A stretch of DNA of 64,000 nt from Streptomyces sp. NBS 14/10 (GTDB lineage Bacteria; Actinomycetota; Actinomycetes; Streptomycetales; Streptomycetaceae): the NCBI RefSeq assembly GCF_002224125.1, contig NZ_NCSM01000043.1:1-64000 (forward strand), read 5' to 3'. The translations under genes were made by a program, and so were the position numbers. A model generated the notes under the pieces. That model searched no databases, was not told the origin of the DNA, and saw nothing but the letters and a program-made list of their open reading frames with translations. The stretch's first letter is position 1; each line of letters opens with the position of its first letter. This document shows positions 1 to 9,301 of this stretch, one piece after another.

Positions 1-1030
1 CTAATGTGTCCGGGTCGTCGATCGGCGGGGGCAAGGGCTCTAGCGGTCTGGCGTTCGCGATGCCCTGGTGTGGTCGGTGTCCGTTGTAGAACTGCTCGAA
101 CTCCCGCAGGGCATGGAGAAGGTGTCGCTGGTTCCAGATCAACGTCCGGTCCAGTAGCTCGCGGCGACAGGTCTGTATCCAGCGCTCCACGATCGAGTTC
201 ATCCTCGGTATCTGGATGCCGCTGAGCACGACATCGATCCCCGCGTCCTTGAGGACGACATCGAAGAGGTCGGGGAACTTCCCGTCCCGGTCCCGGATCA
301 TGAATCGTGCCCGGCAGCCGAGGTCTTCGAGGTCCATGACGAGGTTCTTCGCCGCTTGCGCTACCCAGGATGCGCTCGGATGCGCAGTGGCGCCCAGGAC
401 GCGGATCCGGCGACTGCCGTGTTCGATCACCACGAGCACGTACATCCGTACCCCCGACAGAGTGACTGTTTCCATGAAGTCGCAGGCCAGCAGGGCATCA
501 GCCTGAGAGCGAAGAAAGGTGGCCCAAGTATTGGAGTTCCGCTCGGGCGCCGGGTCGATGCCAGCCTCCTTCAAGATCTCCCAGACGGTGGACGCACCCA
601 CCTTCCCCCCAGCACAAGCAGCTCACCGTGCAGGCGTCTGTACCCCCAGCTCGGGTTCTCCTTCGCCAGCCGCAGCACCAGGACGCGGATCGAGCGCACC
701 GTACGCGGCCGTCCCGGATGCTTGGGCCGGCAGGAGGCGGCATGGCGGCGCGCGACGAGGTCGCGGTGCCAACGCAGCACCGTGTCAGGGCGTACGAGCA
801 GCCGTAACCTTCGCAGGACGTGCAGCGGCAGCCGGTGCAACAGCGCCGCCAGGAATGCCCGATCGCTGAGCGTGAACCGGACCCTTGCCCTTGCCGAGTT
901 GACGTTCCAAAACGGTGACCTGGTGGCGCAGCGCCAGGATCTCCGCATCCTTGTCCCTGTCGGACATCCGCAGCAGGCGAAGCATCGCGAACGCGTTCGT
1001 CACGCCGAGGTAAGCCAGTCGCAGCAGCAC
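1..1030 (-). pseudogene. rve-type integrase/transposase, copy A (broken, cut by window start)
   Basis: Reverse-strand reading begins MLLRLAYLGVTNAF at 1030 and shows the same protein as copy D (52649-53742): an N-terminal helical/HTH part, then an rve integrase core with RDRDGKF and a later MNSIVERW segment carrying the catalytic Glu. The reading frame changes near 900 and again near 590, so no full-length protein can be made. The C-terminal end runs off the window. The sequence upstream of its start, up to the GGCAAGC at about 1150, matches the region upstream of copy D, so that point is probably the element boundary. A decayed insertion sequence. Confidence 0.8.
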
Positions 1031-1159
1031 GGTCGATCATCTTGCCGCGGTGAGCGCCAGCCTCGCGAGAGCGCCCGCTCGGGCGACTACGCCGGTCGAC
1101 CTCCCGTACACCGCGCGCACCCCCTCCCACCAGGGCGGATGACATTTCCGGCAAGCGCA

Positions 1160-1750
1160 GTGTTCGTCTCGTACGAGACTGTCCGCCGCTGGTGCGCCAA
1201 GTTCGGGCAGGCCTACGCCAACTCCCTGCACCGCCGTCGGCCCCGGCCCGGGGACAAGTGGCACCTGGACGAGGTTTTCATCAGGATCAATGGTGAGCGG
1301 AAGTACTTGTGGCGGGCCGTCGACCAGTACGGCAACGTCCTCGACATCCTGGTCCAGAACCGGCGGGACAAGGCCGCGGCCAGGCGCTTCTTCCGCCGGC
1401 TTCTCAAGGAGACCGGGTCCGTGCCGCGGGTACTCGTCACCGACAAGCTCCGCTCCTACAGCGCAGCCCACCGCGAGGTCATGCCCTCGGTCGAACACCG
1501 CTCCCACAAGGGCCTGAACAACCAGGCCGAGAACTCCCACCAACCGACCCGGCAACGCGAACGGGCCATGAAAGGCTTCCGCTCCACCGGCAGGGCGCAA
1601 CGCTTCCTGTCCGCGTTCAGCGGCATCTCACCCCACTTCCGACCCCGCCGCCATCTCATGACCGCGCCCCACTACCGAGCCGAGATGACCATCCGCTTCA
1701 CCATCTGGGAGCAGATCACCGGCACCACCGGCCTGTCCGCCACAGCCTGA
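1160..1750 (+). pseudogene. IS6-family-like transposase, N-terminally truncated
   Basis: About 195 codons encode the C-terminal two thirds of an IS6-type DDE transposase: FVSYETVRRW helix region, WHLDEVF (first Asp), YLWRAVDQ, VLVTDKLRSY (second Asp) and NNQAENSHQPTRQRERAM (catalytic Glu), ending ITGTTGLSATA. The start of the gene is missing where it abuts integrase copy A at about 1155, so one element landed in or recombined with the other. The remaining part is an uninterrupted frame. Not expected to be active. Confidence 0.85.
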
Positions 1751-1821
1751 GCACAGGCCCGAACCGGGCCCCACCATTCACCGACACCCCGTCAGACACC
1801 CACCTACCCAACAACGTGACA

Positions 1822-2304
1822 GCGCCCGTCAGAGTTGTCCAAGTCTGGGACAGCAACTGCGGGCCCGGCACGAGCCGGGACCGCGGCTACGGCGCCGCCC
1901 TGGTCACCACCGACCTCACCACACCAGCCCAACAGATCGTGGAACGCTACGCGTCCCGCTGGGCGATCGAGACCGCCTTCTTCGACGCCCGCCAGACCCT
2001 CGGCGTCGGCGAGGCCCGCAACCGCACCCGCCACGCAGTCGAACGCACCATCCCCTTCGGTCTCCTCGCCTGCACCGCGGTCACCACCTGGCACGCGCTG
2101 GCCGGCCACCAGCCCGCCGACACCGACGAACACCGCGCCAGAGCCCGCTGGTACACCACCAAAACCCAGCCCACCTTCGAGGACATGACAGCCAAGCTCC
2201 GCCGCACGATCATCGCCCACCGTTTTCGCGGCCCACACCCCCACCAGGCACAACCCGAAGAAATCCAGGCCGTCCTCACAGCCTGGGCCACCGCCGGAAC
2301 CTGA
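1822..2304 (+). pseudogene. C-terminal fragment of IS4/IS701-like transposase
   Basis: A C-terminal transposase piece: RDRGYGAALVTTDL, then YASRWAIETAFFDARQTLGVG (the YxxRWxIE signature that carries the catalytic Glu in IS4-like and IS701-like transposases) and a closing helical region ending AVLTAWATAGT. The N-terminal half with the two Asp residues is absent, and the frame opens directly out of the spacer behind the IS6-like relic. A remnant only; assignment to IS4 or IS701 is by motif. Confidence 0.75.
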
Positions 2305-2339
2305 CCACTCAAGACAGCGAAACACGAGAGGTCGCGTCC

Positions 2340-2579
2340 GCAGGTAGTTCCGGAAGATCCGCTGGTTCCGAGTGGGCCAACCCTCCAGGGCCACTACGTG
2401 CAGGATGTGGCTTCGGGCCTCGCCGTCGACGCGAGCGTACAGCGCGGCCGGTGTGTCATCCCGTTGTCGTGCGGGCGGAAGCCGAGGCCGACGAGCGCCG
2501 TCTGGCGAGGTCAAGCGTGCGCGAGGTCGTGGACGGCGGCCATCAGGTGGATGACAGGCTTGGCCTCCAGTTGCGCCAT
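2340..2579 (-). pseudogene. GrpB-family (UPF0157) protein relic
   Basis: On the reverse strand an ATG at 2579 opens MAQLEAKPVIHLMAAVHDL, resembling the GrpB motif VPGLxAKPVIDLM. A stop follows after 22 codons, and in another frame the later GrpB region appears (LHVVALEGW, then RNQRIFRNYLRTRP). Both ends and the nucleotidyltransferase-like start are missing. It sits just downstream of the lipoprotein gene ending at 2583. Assignment rests on these two motifs only. Confidence 0.5.
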
Positions 2580-2582
2580 CTG

Positions 2583-3347
2583 TCACCAGTGAGTGTAGAT
2601 TTTACCGTCTTTATAGACTTGGTAGTAGTCCACGGGGGTGATGCTCATTTTGAAAACCATTCCGTACTTGCTGCGGATACTGGCAACGGTATTCGACTCC
2701 GGCTTGTGAGAGCAACGTGTCACCGGTGGATCAGGTTTGGCACATGCAGGCGGTTCCTCGACCAAGGTCCGATGCCGGTTGGTGCGGACCATATCCCACT
2801 CCAACCTCTGTGACCCGTCGGAGAGTTGCATGGGCTCCGTGGTGTGCGACCCATCCGGGTTCGGCCGGTGTCCCCGGTAGTAGGCGACCAGTTTAGTGCG
2901 GTAGTCGTCATGGCCGAAGTCGACACCGTAGCCCGGGGTCGTAGCAGCCGCGTGCCGGTCACCTGCGGAAAGAACCCCGTCCAGTACGTCACCGATCCGG
3001 CGCCGGGCGGCACCGTAATAACCGGTGACCGTCACCATGCAGCGGATCTTGTAGGTGTCATCATCTGATGGCCAAACGCCTCCCGAACCCCTCCTGCAGT
3101 AGTCCTTCACAGTGACCAGGGCGAGGGTGAGGGGCGTCTCCTTGTCATACGTCTGCACGATACCCAAAAGCTGCTTCTCAGCCTTCTGCCTGGCCTGCAC
3201 AGCCTTCGGACTGTCCGCAAGCTTCCGCGTTTCGTCAAGGCTGACGGCGCGATCTCCGGCAGAACACGAGGCGACACTGAACACGATGGCAGCCCATACG
3301 ACAGCCGTGATCTTCCGAGCTGTGTGAGACGTACGAGGCAGCGCCAT
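2583..3347 (-). CDS. secreted lipoprotein of unknown function
   Basis: 254 residues. The N-terminus is a lipoprotein signal: positive MALPRTSHTARK, a hydrophobic run and a lipobox VASC with Cys at about residue 28, so the mature protein should be anchored on the outer face of the membrane. The rest is hydrophilic, with an early Lys/Gln-rich helix, a central YYGAARRRIGDVLDG segment and a C-terminal TPVDYYQVYKDGKIYTHW. I recognise no catalytic motif or named family. An AAGGAG site lies upstream of ATG 3347. Its promoter region holds a perfect palindrome (3372-3388), and a terminator (3401-3432) separates it from the upstream operon, so it is probably a single-gene unit. Confidence 0.7.
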   Translation of the reverse strand: MALPRTSHTARKITAVVWAAIVFSVASCSAGDRAVSLDETRKLADSPKAVQARQKAEKQLLGIVQTYDKETPLTLALVTVKDYCRRGSGGVWPSDDDTYKIRCMVTVTGYYGAARRRIGDVLDGVLSAGDRHAAATTPGYGVDFGHDDYRTKLVAYYRGHRPNPDGSHTTEPMQLSDGSQRLEWDMVRTNRHRTLVEEPPACAKPDPPVTRCSHKPESNTVASIRSKYGMVFKMSITPVDYYQVYKDGKIYTHW

Positions 3348-3371
3348 GCCGACTCTCCTTGTCCGTGACTT

Positions 3372-3388
3372 GACACAATCATTGTGTC
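3372..3388. promoter_or_regulatory. 17-nt palindromic operator candidate
   Basis: GACACAAT-C-ATTGTGTC is a perfect 8-bp inverted repeat around one base, 24 bases upstream of the ATG (3347) of the minus-strand lipoprotein gene. Its position between terminator and ribosome binding site fits a repressor site overlapping the promoter. The cognate regulator is not obvious in the window. Confidence 0.5.
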
Positions 3389-3400
3389 CGTTCTCATCAG

Positions 3401-3432
3401 GCGGTGCCTGAGTACGTGCACTCAGGCACCGC
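3401..3432 (-). terminator. strong hairpin ending the SGNH operon
   Basis: A perfect 13-bp stem (GCGGTGCCTGAGT / ACTCAGGCACCGC) with a 6-base loop lies 36 bases downstream of the stop of the large SGNH gene. There is no long T tract, as is common for Streptomyces terminators. Confidence 0.75.
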
Positions 3433-3468
3433 CTCCGATCGAGAGGACCTCAGGCCCCCTTCGGGCTC

Positions 3469-6400
3469 CTACTTCAGCACCTTCTCCAGCACGTTCGCGT
3501 ACAAGCGCGCCCCCCCGATCTTCGGGTGGAACGACGCCATGCCAATAGCCAACGGACCGGTGTTGTCCGCCTGCGAGAGACCGGTCAGTACAATGCCGTT
3601 GACCATCTCCGGGTCACCGCACACCGTCTTGCCGTCGAACTCGTTGCGCGGATCCGCGAACACCGCATTGGCTCCGGACTGGGACTTGAAGTCCGACACG
3701 GCACCGTCCATTTCCTTGTCCAGGGTGTCCGCGACCGAGTTCAGCCACGGCGCTTCTTCGGTGCCGATCCCTGGAATGCACTGCCCATTCCCTGACAGCA
3801 GGCGGGGATAACCCATGAGGACGATCTTCGCGTTAGGTGCCTTGGCATGAATGGCGTTCAGCACGTTGAGAATGCGGGGACGGACGTCATCGTGCAGCCA
3901 CTTCGGAGCCCAGTCCTTCAGCGGGCCCGTATCCCCCGCCACATCGTCGCCTGTGTCCGGGTCGATGTTTCCGATTGACGTGTTCTGGCAGAGGTCCAGG
4001 ACGGCCTTGTACACGCACTGCTTGAATACGTCCGTGAACCGGGCGTCGTTGCCGCCGACCGACAGGGTGACCAGGGTGGTGTTGTTGTCGAGGTATCCGG
4101 ATTCGATCTGCGAGACTTCGCTGGACTGGCCGCTGTTGAGGATGTTGTAGTTGCGTGCCCCGGAGCAGGCGACGAAGTGGTAGTCCATCTGCGGGTCGAA
4201 GCTGTCGGCCATGTCACCGATGGGCTTCGAGTATCCCGGAAGGGTCGCCTGTCTGGACCAGGCAAGCCTGGAGCGGTGGCACTTGTCGATGAGGTCGTCG
4301 TTCAGTGCGTCGTAGTGGTCCGTCTCCGGGAAGAAGTCCTTACCACCCGGTGCACTGGCACCCTCACCGGAGGAGTAGGAGTCGCCCATGGCCACGACGA
4401 AGTTCTTCGGCTTGGCCGCAAGAGGCTGAAAGGCCACCGCACCCCAGGCGATGTCCTCGTCCGCCGTTCCGTCCGCCGTTGTGTTCGAGAACTCGACCTG
4501 TGGGGTGCCCGTGAAGTGGAACACGCCCAACGAGACCCAGCCGCCGGCCCGCTGGAGCACCCGCCGTGTCGGGCTCTTGCTGTCGGAGCCGTGAACGACG
4601 TAGGTGGCCTGCCGTGTATGTGCCCCGGTATCAGGCAGGTGGACCAGGACACGCGCCCAGTTGAGGTTTTGGCCGAGAGTCCAGGTGCCGTCGATGGCCA
4701 TGTTGCCCTTGGGACCGCCGAGGCGGTCCGTGTTGCGGGTATGGGTGTACCAGTAGTGGCCGCCCCAGCCGCCGCCGACCTGGTGCAGGTCTGCCTTGGC
4801 TTCGTAGTGACCCGCCGCGTCCGGGTTGAACGTGAACTGGAAGCCGCCTGAGGAGATGGCCTGGCCGCAGTCACTCCACGTTTCGGTTCCGTTGGGAACG
4901 GACGCGACGACATGGGATCCGTCCGGGACGCCGGAGCATACGGGGGTTCCGTTCTTGAGCCGGTAGCCGCGGCCAGGCTCCGGGATCTCCGTTTGATACT
5001 TGATGTTCTCGTGTCCGCAGCTGGTGTCGCAATTGACCTTCCACGCCACGTTGGGTTTGTTCCACCAGTACTTTGCGTAGCACGCTTCGTCCGGGCAATC
5101 CGGCGGCGCATCCGCGTTGCAGTTGTTGTCGCCGTTACAGAAGGTGTCCAGCGGCGGCGAGACGAGGCTGCGCTGGCCGGGGGTGGTCCACCATGCGGGC
5201 TGGAAGCCGGCTGAGGAGAACCCGGACTCTCCGGGCCAGTCCTGACGTCCCGAGGTTCCGTAGGAGAAGCCGGTGTCGATGGACCAGGCGGCCCAGCCCA
5301 TCACCTTCTCCTCGTACGGCCAGCCCTGCGGATGCGCCGCATCATGGTTGGCCGCCGGGTCGACGCTGGTGTCCATGAACGGGTGGCCCCAGCTCTTCTT
5401 GTAAATCGGGTTGGCCGGGTTGTTGTACCAGCCCAGGCCCCAGTGCCCGTCGTGTTTCGGTGCGTCCGACGGCAGGTTGAAGCCGAGGTTGTAGTTCCAC
5501 ACGGCGGTGAACCAGTTCTCCACCATGGATGGGTTGTCGTTGTTGACGGTGACCTTCTGGCCATCCGTGTGGACCTCGTTCCACTTGCTGGCGAGGATCT
5601 TCATGGAGGCGGCGATGTTCGTCGCATAGTCGACCGCCACGGCCTTCTGCAAGGCTGGGGACAGGCTCGTCTCCTGGTCCTTCTCGTGCCCCGCCAGGCG
5701 CATGCCGTCGGTGACCTGCCCGACACCGTAACCGCAGTCCGATTTATCCCAGTGGATCTGCCAGTAGGCATCCGGGTCATTGTCCACGGCCTTGTGGCCG
5801 TAGTAGCCGTCCACGGCCGCCTGAGGTGATCCCATTTGACCGGGGATCGCACCCGATTCGGCCTGCCACAGGTTGGATTCCTGGGCCATGATGCCGAGGA
5901 GTACGTTGGCCGGGATACGCCCGCCACCGTTCAAGGTCGGCGGGGGAAAGAGGCCCTGCGGGTCGATGGTGTTCATGCCGGTCTGGCTGCGGTAGCCGCC
6001 CTGCCGGATCGAGCCGGCGCGGAGCTTGCCGCGCACCGCCATGTCGACGGCCCACTCGACTTGGTTCGGGGTCGGCTGCAACGCCTGCGCGTTCACATCA
6101 TTGCGGGAGATGGAGCACCAGCGGTCGGTATCGACCGGGGTGTTCGACACACCTGCTGTGGTGCGTTTCCGCTGCGTCTGCTTGCCGTTGGACCTGCTGG
6201 CGGTCAGGGCGGGTGAGAAGGTGTTCTTCCCGGTGGGGTTCATCGTCTCCTGGACGGTCTGGGTGATCTTCTCGCCGGTGGCGGTAGCGGTCGAGGTCAC
6301 CGTCGTCGAGGCGTCCGCCGTCACGGTTGCGGGGGCCTGAGCGGACCGCCCCTGCGAGGAGGGGCCAGCCTTGGTGAAGCCTTTGCCCGAGTTCTTGATC

Positions 6401-6744
6401 CGTTCCAGGCCGGCGTGGACGCCGGGAGTGAGGACCGGGTTGACGGCGAGGCGTCCCAGAGTGGAGACGTCTGTGTCCGAGGGGGCGTTGATGCGAGTGA
6501 CCCCGGTGCCCTTCGTGTGGAGGGTGCCGGTGGGATGGCCGGTGAGGAAGACCCGGTTCGCCGCGCCTTGGTGCAGGCCGAGGTCGCCGAGCTTGCCGGA
6601 GGCGATGACGGCCGGCCTGCCCTGTCCGGGGAACAGTTTGGCGTGCGCGGTGGTGTTGTCGCTGCGATCGACAAAGGCGATCTTCCCGTTTGCGGCCGGG
6701 CGGATGTCAAAGGGGACGCTGTCGGCAGTGGCCAGGTCCTTCAC
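3469..6744 (-). CDS. large secreted lysozyme-like + golvesin-like + SGNH hydrolase protein, C-terminal part of a split gene
   Basis: 1091 codons. Residues about 215-460 contain a lysozyme-like fold segment with GIMAQESNLWQ (candidate catalytic Glu) and CGYGVGQVTDGM. Residues about 640-800 resemble a golvesin C-terminal-like beta domain (YVVHGSDSK, GGWVSLGVFHF). Residues about 810-1090 form an SGNH/GDSL esterase: AMGDSYSSGEG (nucleophile Ser), VGGNDARF (Asn block) and a late MASFHPKIGG (catalytic His). This layout resembles NocE-like secreted actinobacterial esterases. It has no signal peptide of its own. The missing N-terminus is the overlapping ORF 6741-7580 in another frame, where the reading KVKDLATADSV continues naturally. 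Probably one protein of about 1370 residues broken by an indel near 6770-6790, either a real frameshift or an assembly error. Likely role: cell-surface or extracellular ester/glycan hydrolysis. Confidence 0.75.
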   Translation of the reverse strand: MKDLATADSVPFDIRPAANGKIAFVDRSDNTTAHAKLFPGQGRPAVIASGKLGDLGLHQGAANRVFLTGHPTGTLHTKGTGVTRINAPSDTDVSTLGRLAVNPVLTPGVHAGLERIKNSGKGFTKAGPSSQGRSAQAPATVTADASTTVTSTATATGEKITQTVQETMNPTGKNTFSPALTASRSNGKQTQRKRTTAGVSNTPVDTDRWCSISRNDVNAQALQPTPNQVEWAVDMAVRGKLRAGSIRQGGYRSQTGMNTIDPQGLFPPPTLNGGGRIPANVLLGIMAQESNLWQAESGAIPGQMGSPQAAVDGYYGHKAVDNDPDAYWQIHWDKSDCGYGVGQVTDGMRLAGHEKDQETSLSPALQKAVAVDYATNIAASMKILASKWNEVHTDGQKVTVNNDNPSMVENWFTAVWNYNLGFNLPSDAPKHDGHWGLGWYNNPANPIYKKSWGHPFMDTSVDPAANHDAAHPQGWPYEEKVMGWAAWSIDTGFSYGTSGRQDWPGESGFSSAGFQPAWWTTPGQRSLVSPPLDTFCNGDNNCNADAPPDCPDEACYAKYWWNKPNVAWKVNCDTSCGHENIKYQTEIPEPGRGYRLKNGTPVCSGVPDGSHVVASVPNGTETWSDCGQAISSGGFQFTFNPDAAGHYEAKADLHQVGGGWGGHYWYTHTRNTDRLGGPKGNMAIDGTWTLGQNLNWARVLVHLPDTGAHTRQATYVVHGSDSKSPTRRVLQRAGGWVSLGVFHFTGTPQVEFSNTTADGTADEDIAWGAVAFQPLAAKPKNFVVAMGDSYSSGEGASAPGGKDFFPETDHYDALNDDLIDKCHRSRLAWSRQATLPGYSKPIGDMADSFDPQMDYHFVACSGARNYNILNSGQSSEVSQIESGYLDNNTTLVTLSVGGNDARFTDVFKQCVYKAVLDLCQNTSIGNIDPDTGDDVAGDTGPLKDWAPKWLHDDVRPRILNVLNAIHAKAPNAKIVLMGYPRLLSGNGQCIPGIGTEEAPWLNSVADTLDKEMDGAVSDFKSQSGANAVFADPRNEFDGKTVCGDPEMVNGIVLTGLSQADNTGPLAIGMASFHPKIGGARLYANVLEKVLK

Positions 6745-7580
6745 CTTGCCTGACCGGTTGATGTGGACCAGGAGGCGCCGCGTGCGGCGAGCGTGCCGTC
6801 CTTCACCGGAACAGCGCTGGTGATCTCACCGCCCGTCACGGTCGCGCCCGTCGTCTTCCCCGCCGTGTTGACACTCACTACGCGCGTCTTCGTGCTTCTG
6901 GGGTCGTTCATGTCCCGGTAGGCAGTGAAGGCGGCGGTGCGGGTGTCCGGGTTGCAAGTTGGGTCGAAATAGGCCAGCGAAGCCGTGAACGGCAGCTTGA
7001 TGACCTTCCCGCTGCCGAGGTTGACGATCGCGGCGAACGCGCCGCCTTGCATCAGATCCGGCTTGTTCGTGAACGTGCGCGGCGCGTAGACGACGGCGGC
7101 ATGCTCGTGGTCGATGACGCACTGGTTGCCGATCCACGAATCTGCGGGCATGCCCGGTTCGCTCAGGACGGTGGCGTTCTTCCACTCGTACGCCTTCGCA
7201 CTGTCGGCGACCAGGACGTGCACGCCATCGCTGTCGGCGGCGAGGGTGACAGCTCGGTCCGCGGACGTGTTCCAGCCCTTGCCGAGCTTGCTGCTCGGCT
7301 CGGCAACCCGGCCGGGTGGATTTGGCGGTGTGGTGTGGCTGCGGGTGGTCCAGGCCCGGTCGGCGGACTTCTGCCAGCCATCACCCGGGGTGCCGGCACG
7401 GTCTTCGGGCAGGGCCGACGCCAGATCATTCTTCTCTGATACGGCTCGCGGCGGCTCCGAAGGGGCCTTGGTGCGAGATGCCGTATCCTGCGCCCAAGCT
7501 ACATGAGTCTGTAAGAGGGACGCGCCCATGGCGAGCGCGGCGGCCGTGGCGACGGCCGCCGCGCTTAATCGTCTTCGCAC
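6741..7580 (-). CDS. signal-peptide-bearing N-terminal part of the split SGNH protein
   Basis: 279 codons. It begins MRRRLSAAAVATAAALAMG, with a Sec signal and a cleavage site after about THVAWA. The rest reads like a secreted beta-propeller-like or repeat region (VTLAADSDGVHVLVADS, ASLAYFDPTCNPDTRTA). The last 12 codons are out of frame: the alternative frame at about 6780 gives RRLLVHINRSGKVKDLAT, which runs straight into the ORF 3469-6744. The two ORFs are therefore best regarded as one gene. It lies 21 bases behind the gene ending at 7602, in the same operon. Confidence 0.7.
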   Translation of the reverse strand: MRRRLSAAAVATAAALAMGASLLQTHVAWAQDTASRTKAPSEPPRAVSEKNDLASALPEDRAGTPGDGWQKSADRAWTTRSHTTPPNPPGRVAEPSSKLGKGWNTSADRAVTLAADSDGVHVLVADSAKAYEWKNATVLSEPGMPADSWIGNQCVIDHEHAAVVYAPRTFTNKPDLMQGGAFAAIVNLGSGKVIKLPFTASLAYFDPTCNPDTRTAAFTAYRDMNDPRSTKTRVVSVNTAGKTTGATVTGGEITSAVPVKDGTLAARGASWSTSTGQAR

Positions 7581-7601
7581 ATCAACTCCATGGTGACGGA
7601 C

Positions 7602-8504
7602 CTACTGGACGGCACTGACGGACTTCGCCTTGGCTACGGCCGACTTGATGTCCATCCGCGCCTCTTCCAAGGCCGCCTGGTTCTTGGCGATAGCGGCCTG
7701 CTGAAGAGCGGTCTCCGCGTCGAACCAGACCTTCTCAACGTCGTACTTGTCTCTGCACGCCACGTCCGCCTTCGCCGTGGCGATCTCCTCATCCTTCACC
7801 TCATACGGATCGGAGAAACGCGGGTCGTCGTTGGCGTCCATCGGCTTCGTGTACGAGTAACCCTGCGCCTTCATGCACGACGACCATTTAGCGAACGCGT
7901 CGACCACGCTGGGGGCGTTCATTGACTCAACGTAGGAGTCATCGCTGATCTGCTGGGCCAGAGTGGGTGGCTGGGCTGTAGGGGCCTTCTCGTCGGCTTG
8001 TGCGACGCAGCCCTTGAGCGTCGTGTCGTCGGCGCCGGAATCATCGACGGCGCCGGCCTCCTGGGCTTCGTCGTATGCCCGCTGCTCTGCCTCGTCCGGA
8101 TGGTATCCGCGCTTGGCCGCCAGCCCGGCATTGTGAATCCCGTACCGCCAGTCGGTGAGTGTCTTGCCACCCAGCTCGGGCAGGTCAGGGGCCGGCGTCC
8201 ACTGGTCGTAGCCCGCTGCTTTCATACACTCGTCGATCAGCTCGTCCCGGGTGGCGACGATGAACTGAGTGTCCGCCTTGGTCGGCAGGTATGCCTCGAT
8301 CGGCAGCTTCCAGGTTGCCGGATTTTTCGGGTCGCCCGTGTCCACCTTCGACTCACGGGCGCTATTCGCCGCACTGGCCGATGACGACCTGTCGTGGGCC
8401 GACGGAGTGTCCGCCGCGTTCCCGGCGTATGCCACGGCCCCCACCGCTACAGTCGCCAGGACAGGAACCGCGACCTTCGCGGTGATCCTCTTGGGCCTGC
8501 TCAT
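7602..8504 (-). CDS. secreted protein of unknown function
   Basis: About 300 residues from ATG 8504 (MSRPKRITAKVAVPV), preferred over the longer start because GAGGGGGG lies just upstream. A hydrophobic N-terminal segment (VAVPVLATVAVGAVAYAG) looks like a signal peptide or anchor. The mature part is acidic and contains two related patches, DECMKAAGYDQW and KWSSCMKAQGYSYT, each with a Cys-Met pair and Gly-Tyr, plus two further Cys; this suggests a duplicated disulfide-linked unit. The C-terminus is a long Ala/Lys/Glu-rich helix. Not recognised. Co-transcribed with the small gene upstream (29-base gap) and the SGNH gene downstream. Confidence 0.7.
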   Translation of the reverse strand: MSRPKRITAKVAVPVLATVAVGAVAYAGNAADTPSAHDRSSSASAANSARESKVDTGDPKNPATWKLPIEAYLPTKADTQFIVATRDELIDECMKAAGYDQWTPAPDLPELGGKTLTDWRYGIHNAGLAAKRGYHPDEAEQRAYDEAQEAGAVDDSGADDTTLKGCVAQADEKAPTAQPPTLAQQISDDSYVESMNAPSVVDAFAKWSSCMKAQGYSYTKPMDANDDPRFSDPYEVKDEEIATAKADVACRDKYDVEKVWFDAETALQQAAIAKNQAALEEARMDIKSAVAKAKSVSAVQ

Positions 8505-8533
8505 TTTGTATCCCCCCTCGCTTTCCGTTATCG

Positions 8534-9013
8534 TCATGAAGTCCAGCGGAATGAAGCGTTCTCGTTCTTGACGTGCCTGAACTGATCGATGTGCTGCTGG
8601 GGGCCCATAACGTCCTGAGCGCCCTTATAGCCACTGTTGAAATAAACCCGGGCCATGTACTTGTAATGCTCGTTCTCGCCGGAGGCAGCATTGTTCTTGA
8701 GACGCTGTCCGGAGCCGGGCCACGGGTTGCTGACGCCGAGTTGGCAGAATTTCATGACGTGGACCGTGGGGTCACTTCCGCCGATCTTTACGGCGCTGAA
8801 GTCGTACACGCTGTATCCGATGTTTCTGTAGGCGCCGCCCTGTCCCGAGTTGTAGTACAGGTGGAGCTTAAATTTAGAGGCGAAGGGGTCCTTGCAGATC
8901 TCCATGCTGAATATATTGTCCGTGTTGTTGTCGGCGAGGGCGTTCGGCGCGACAGCTATCGAGATGGAAAGCGCTGTGGCCATACCGGCCAACGCTCCGA
9001 GTGTTCTTCGCAT
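8534..9013 (-). CDS. small secreted protein, first gene of the SGNH operon
   Basis: 159 residues from ATG 9013 with GCGGAGGAAC directly upstream; the longer open frame beyond this start has no ribosome site. A Sec signal peptide (MRRTLGALAGMATALSISIA, cleavage after ALA) precedes a compact mature protein with Cys in EICKDPF and KFCQLG, several aromatic repeats (LHLYYNSGQGG, RVYFNSGYKG) and the end NENASFRWTS. Probably an extracellular beta-rich protein. No family recognised. Head of the minus-strand three-gene operon. Confidence 0.7.
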   Translation of the reverse strand: MRRTLGALAGMATALSISIAVAPNALADNNTDNIFSMEICKDPFASKFKLHLYYNSGQGGAYRNIGYSVYDFSAVKIGGSDPTVHVMKFCQLGVSNPWPGSGQRLKNNAASGENEHYKYMARVYFNSGYKGAQDVMGPQQHIDQFRHVKNENASFRWTS

Positions 9014-9301
9014 GTTCCTCCGCTCAGTCGGATAACCTGTACTGACAGCGCCGTATTCGCAACTTCGAATAGGGGCGCTGTGTGCCGGGATGACTATAGT
9101 CAGGTTTGTGGCACGATGAGAGATCACTTGAAAGGGGTGGCACAATTTGCGTTGCCACCCCGAAACCCCTCGCTTGGGTGGTCCCCTGGGCTGGTCTGCG
9201 CTGATGACCGGCGACGAGGTGGTCCTCCACCGATATCCGTCCTTGTCCACAGCGGTCAGGAGGCGGAATCCGGTGCCGTCCCCGAGGTCGTCCACGCCGT
9301 G

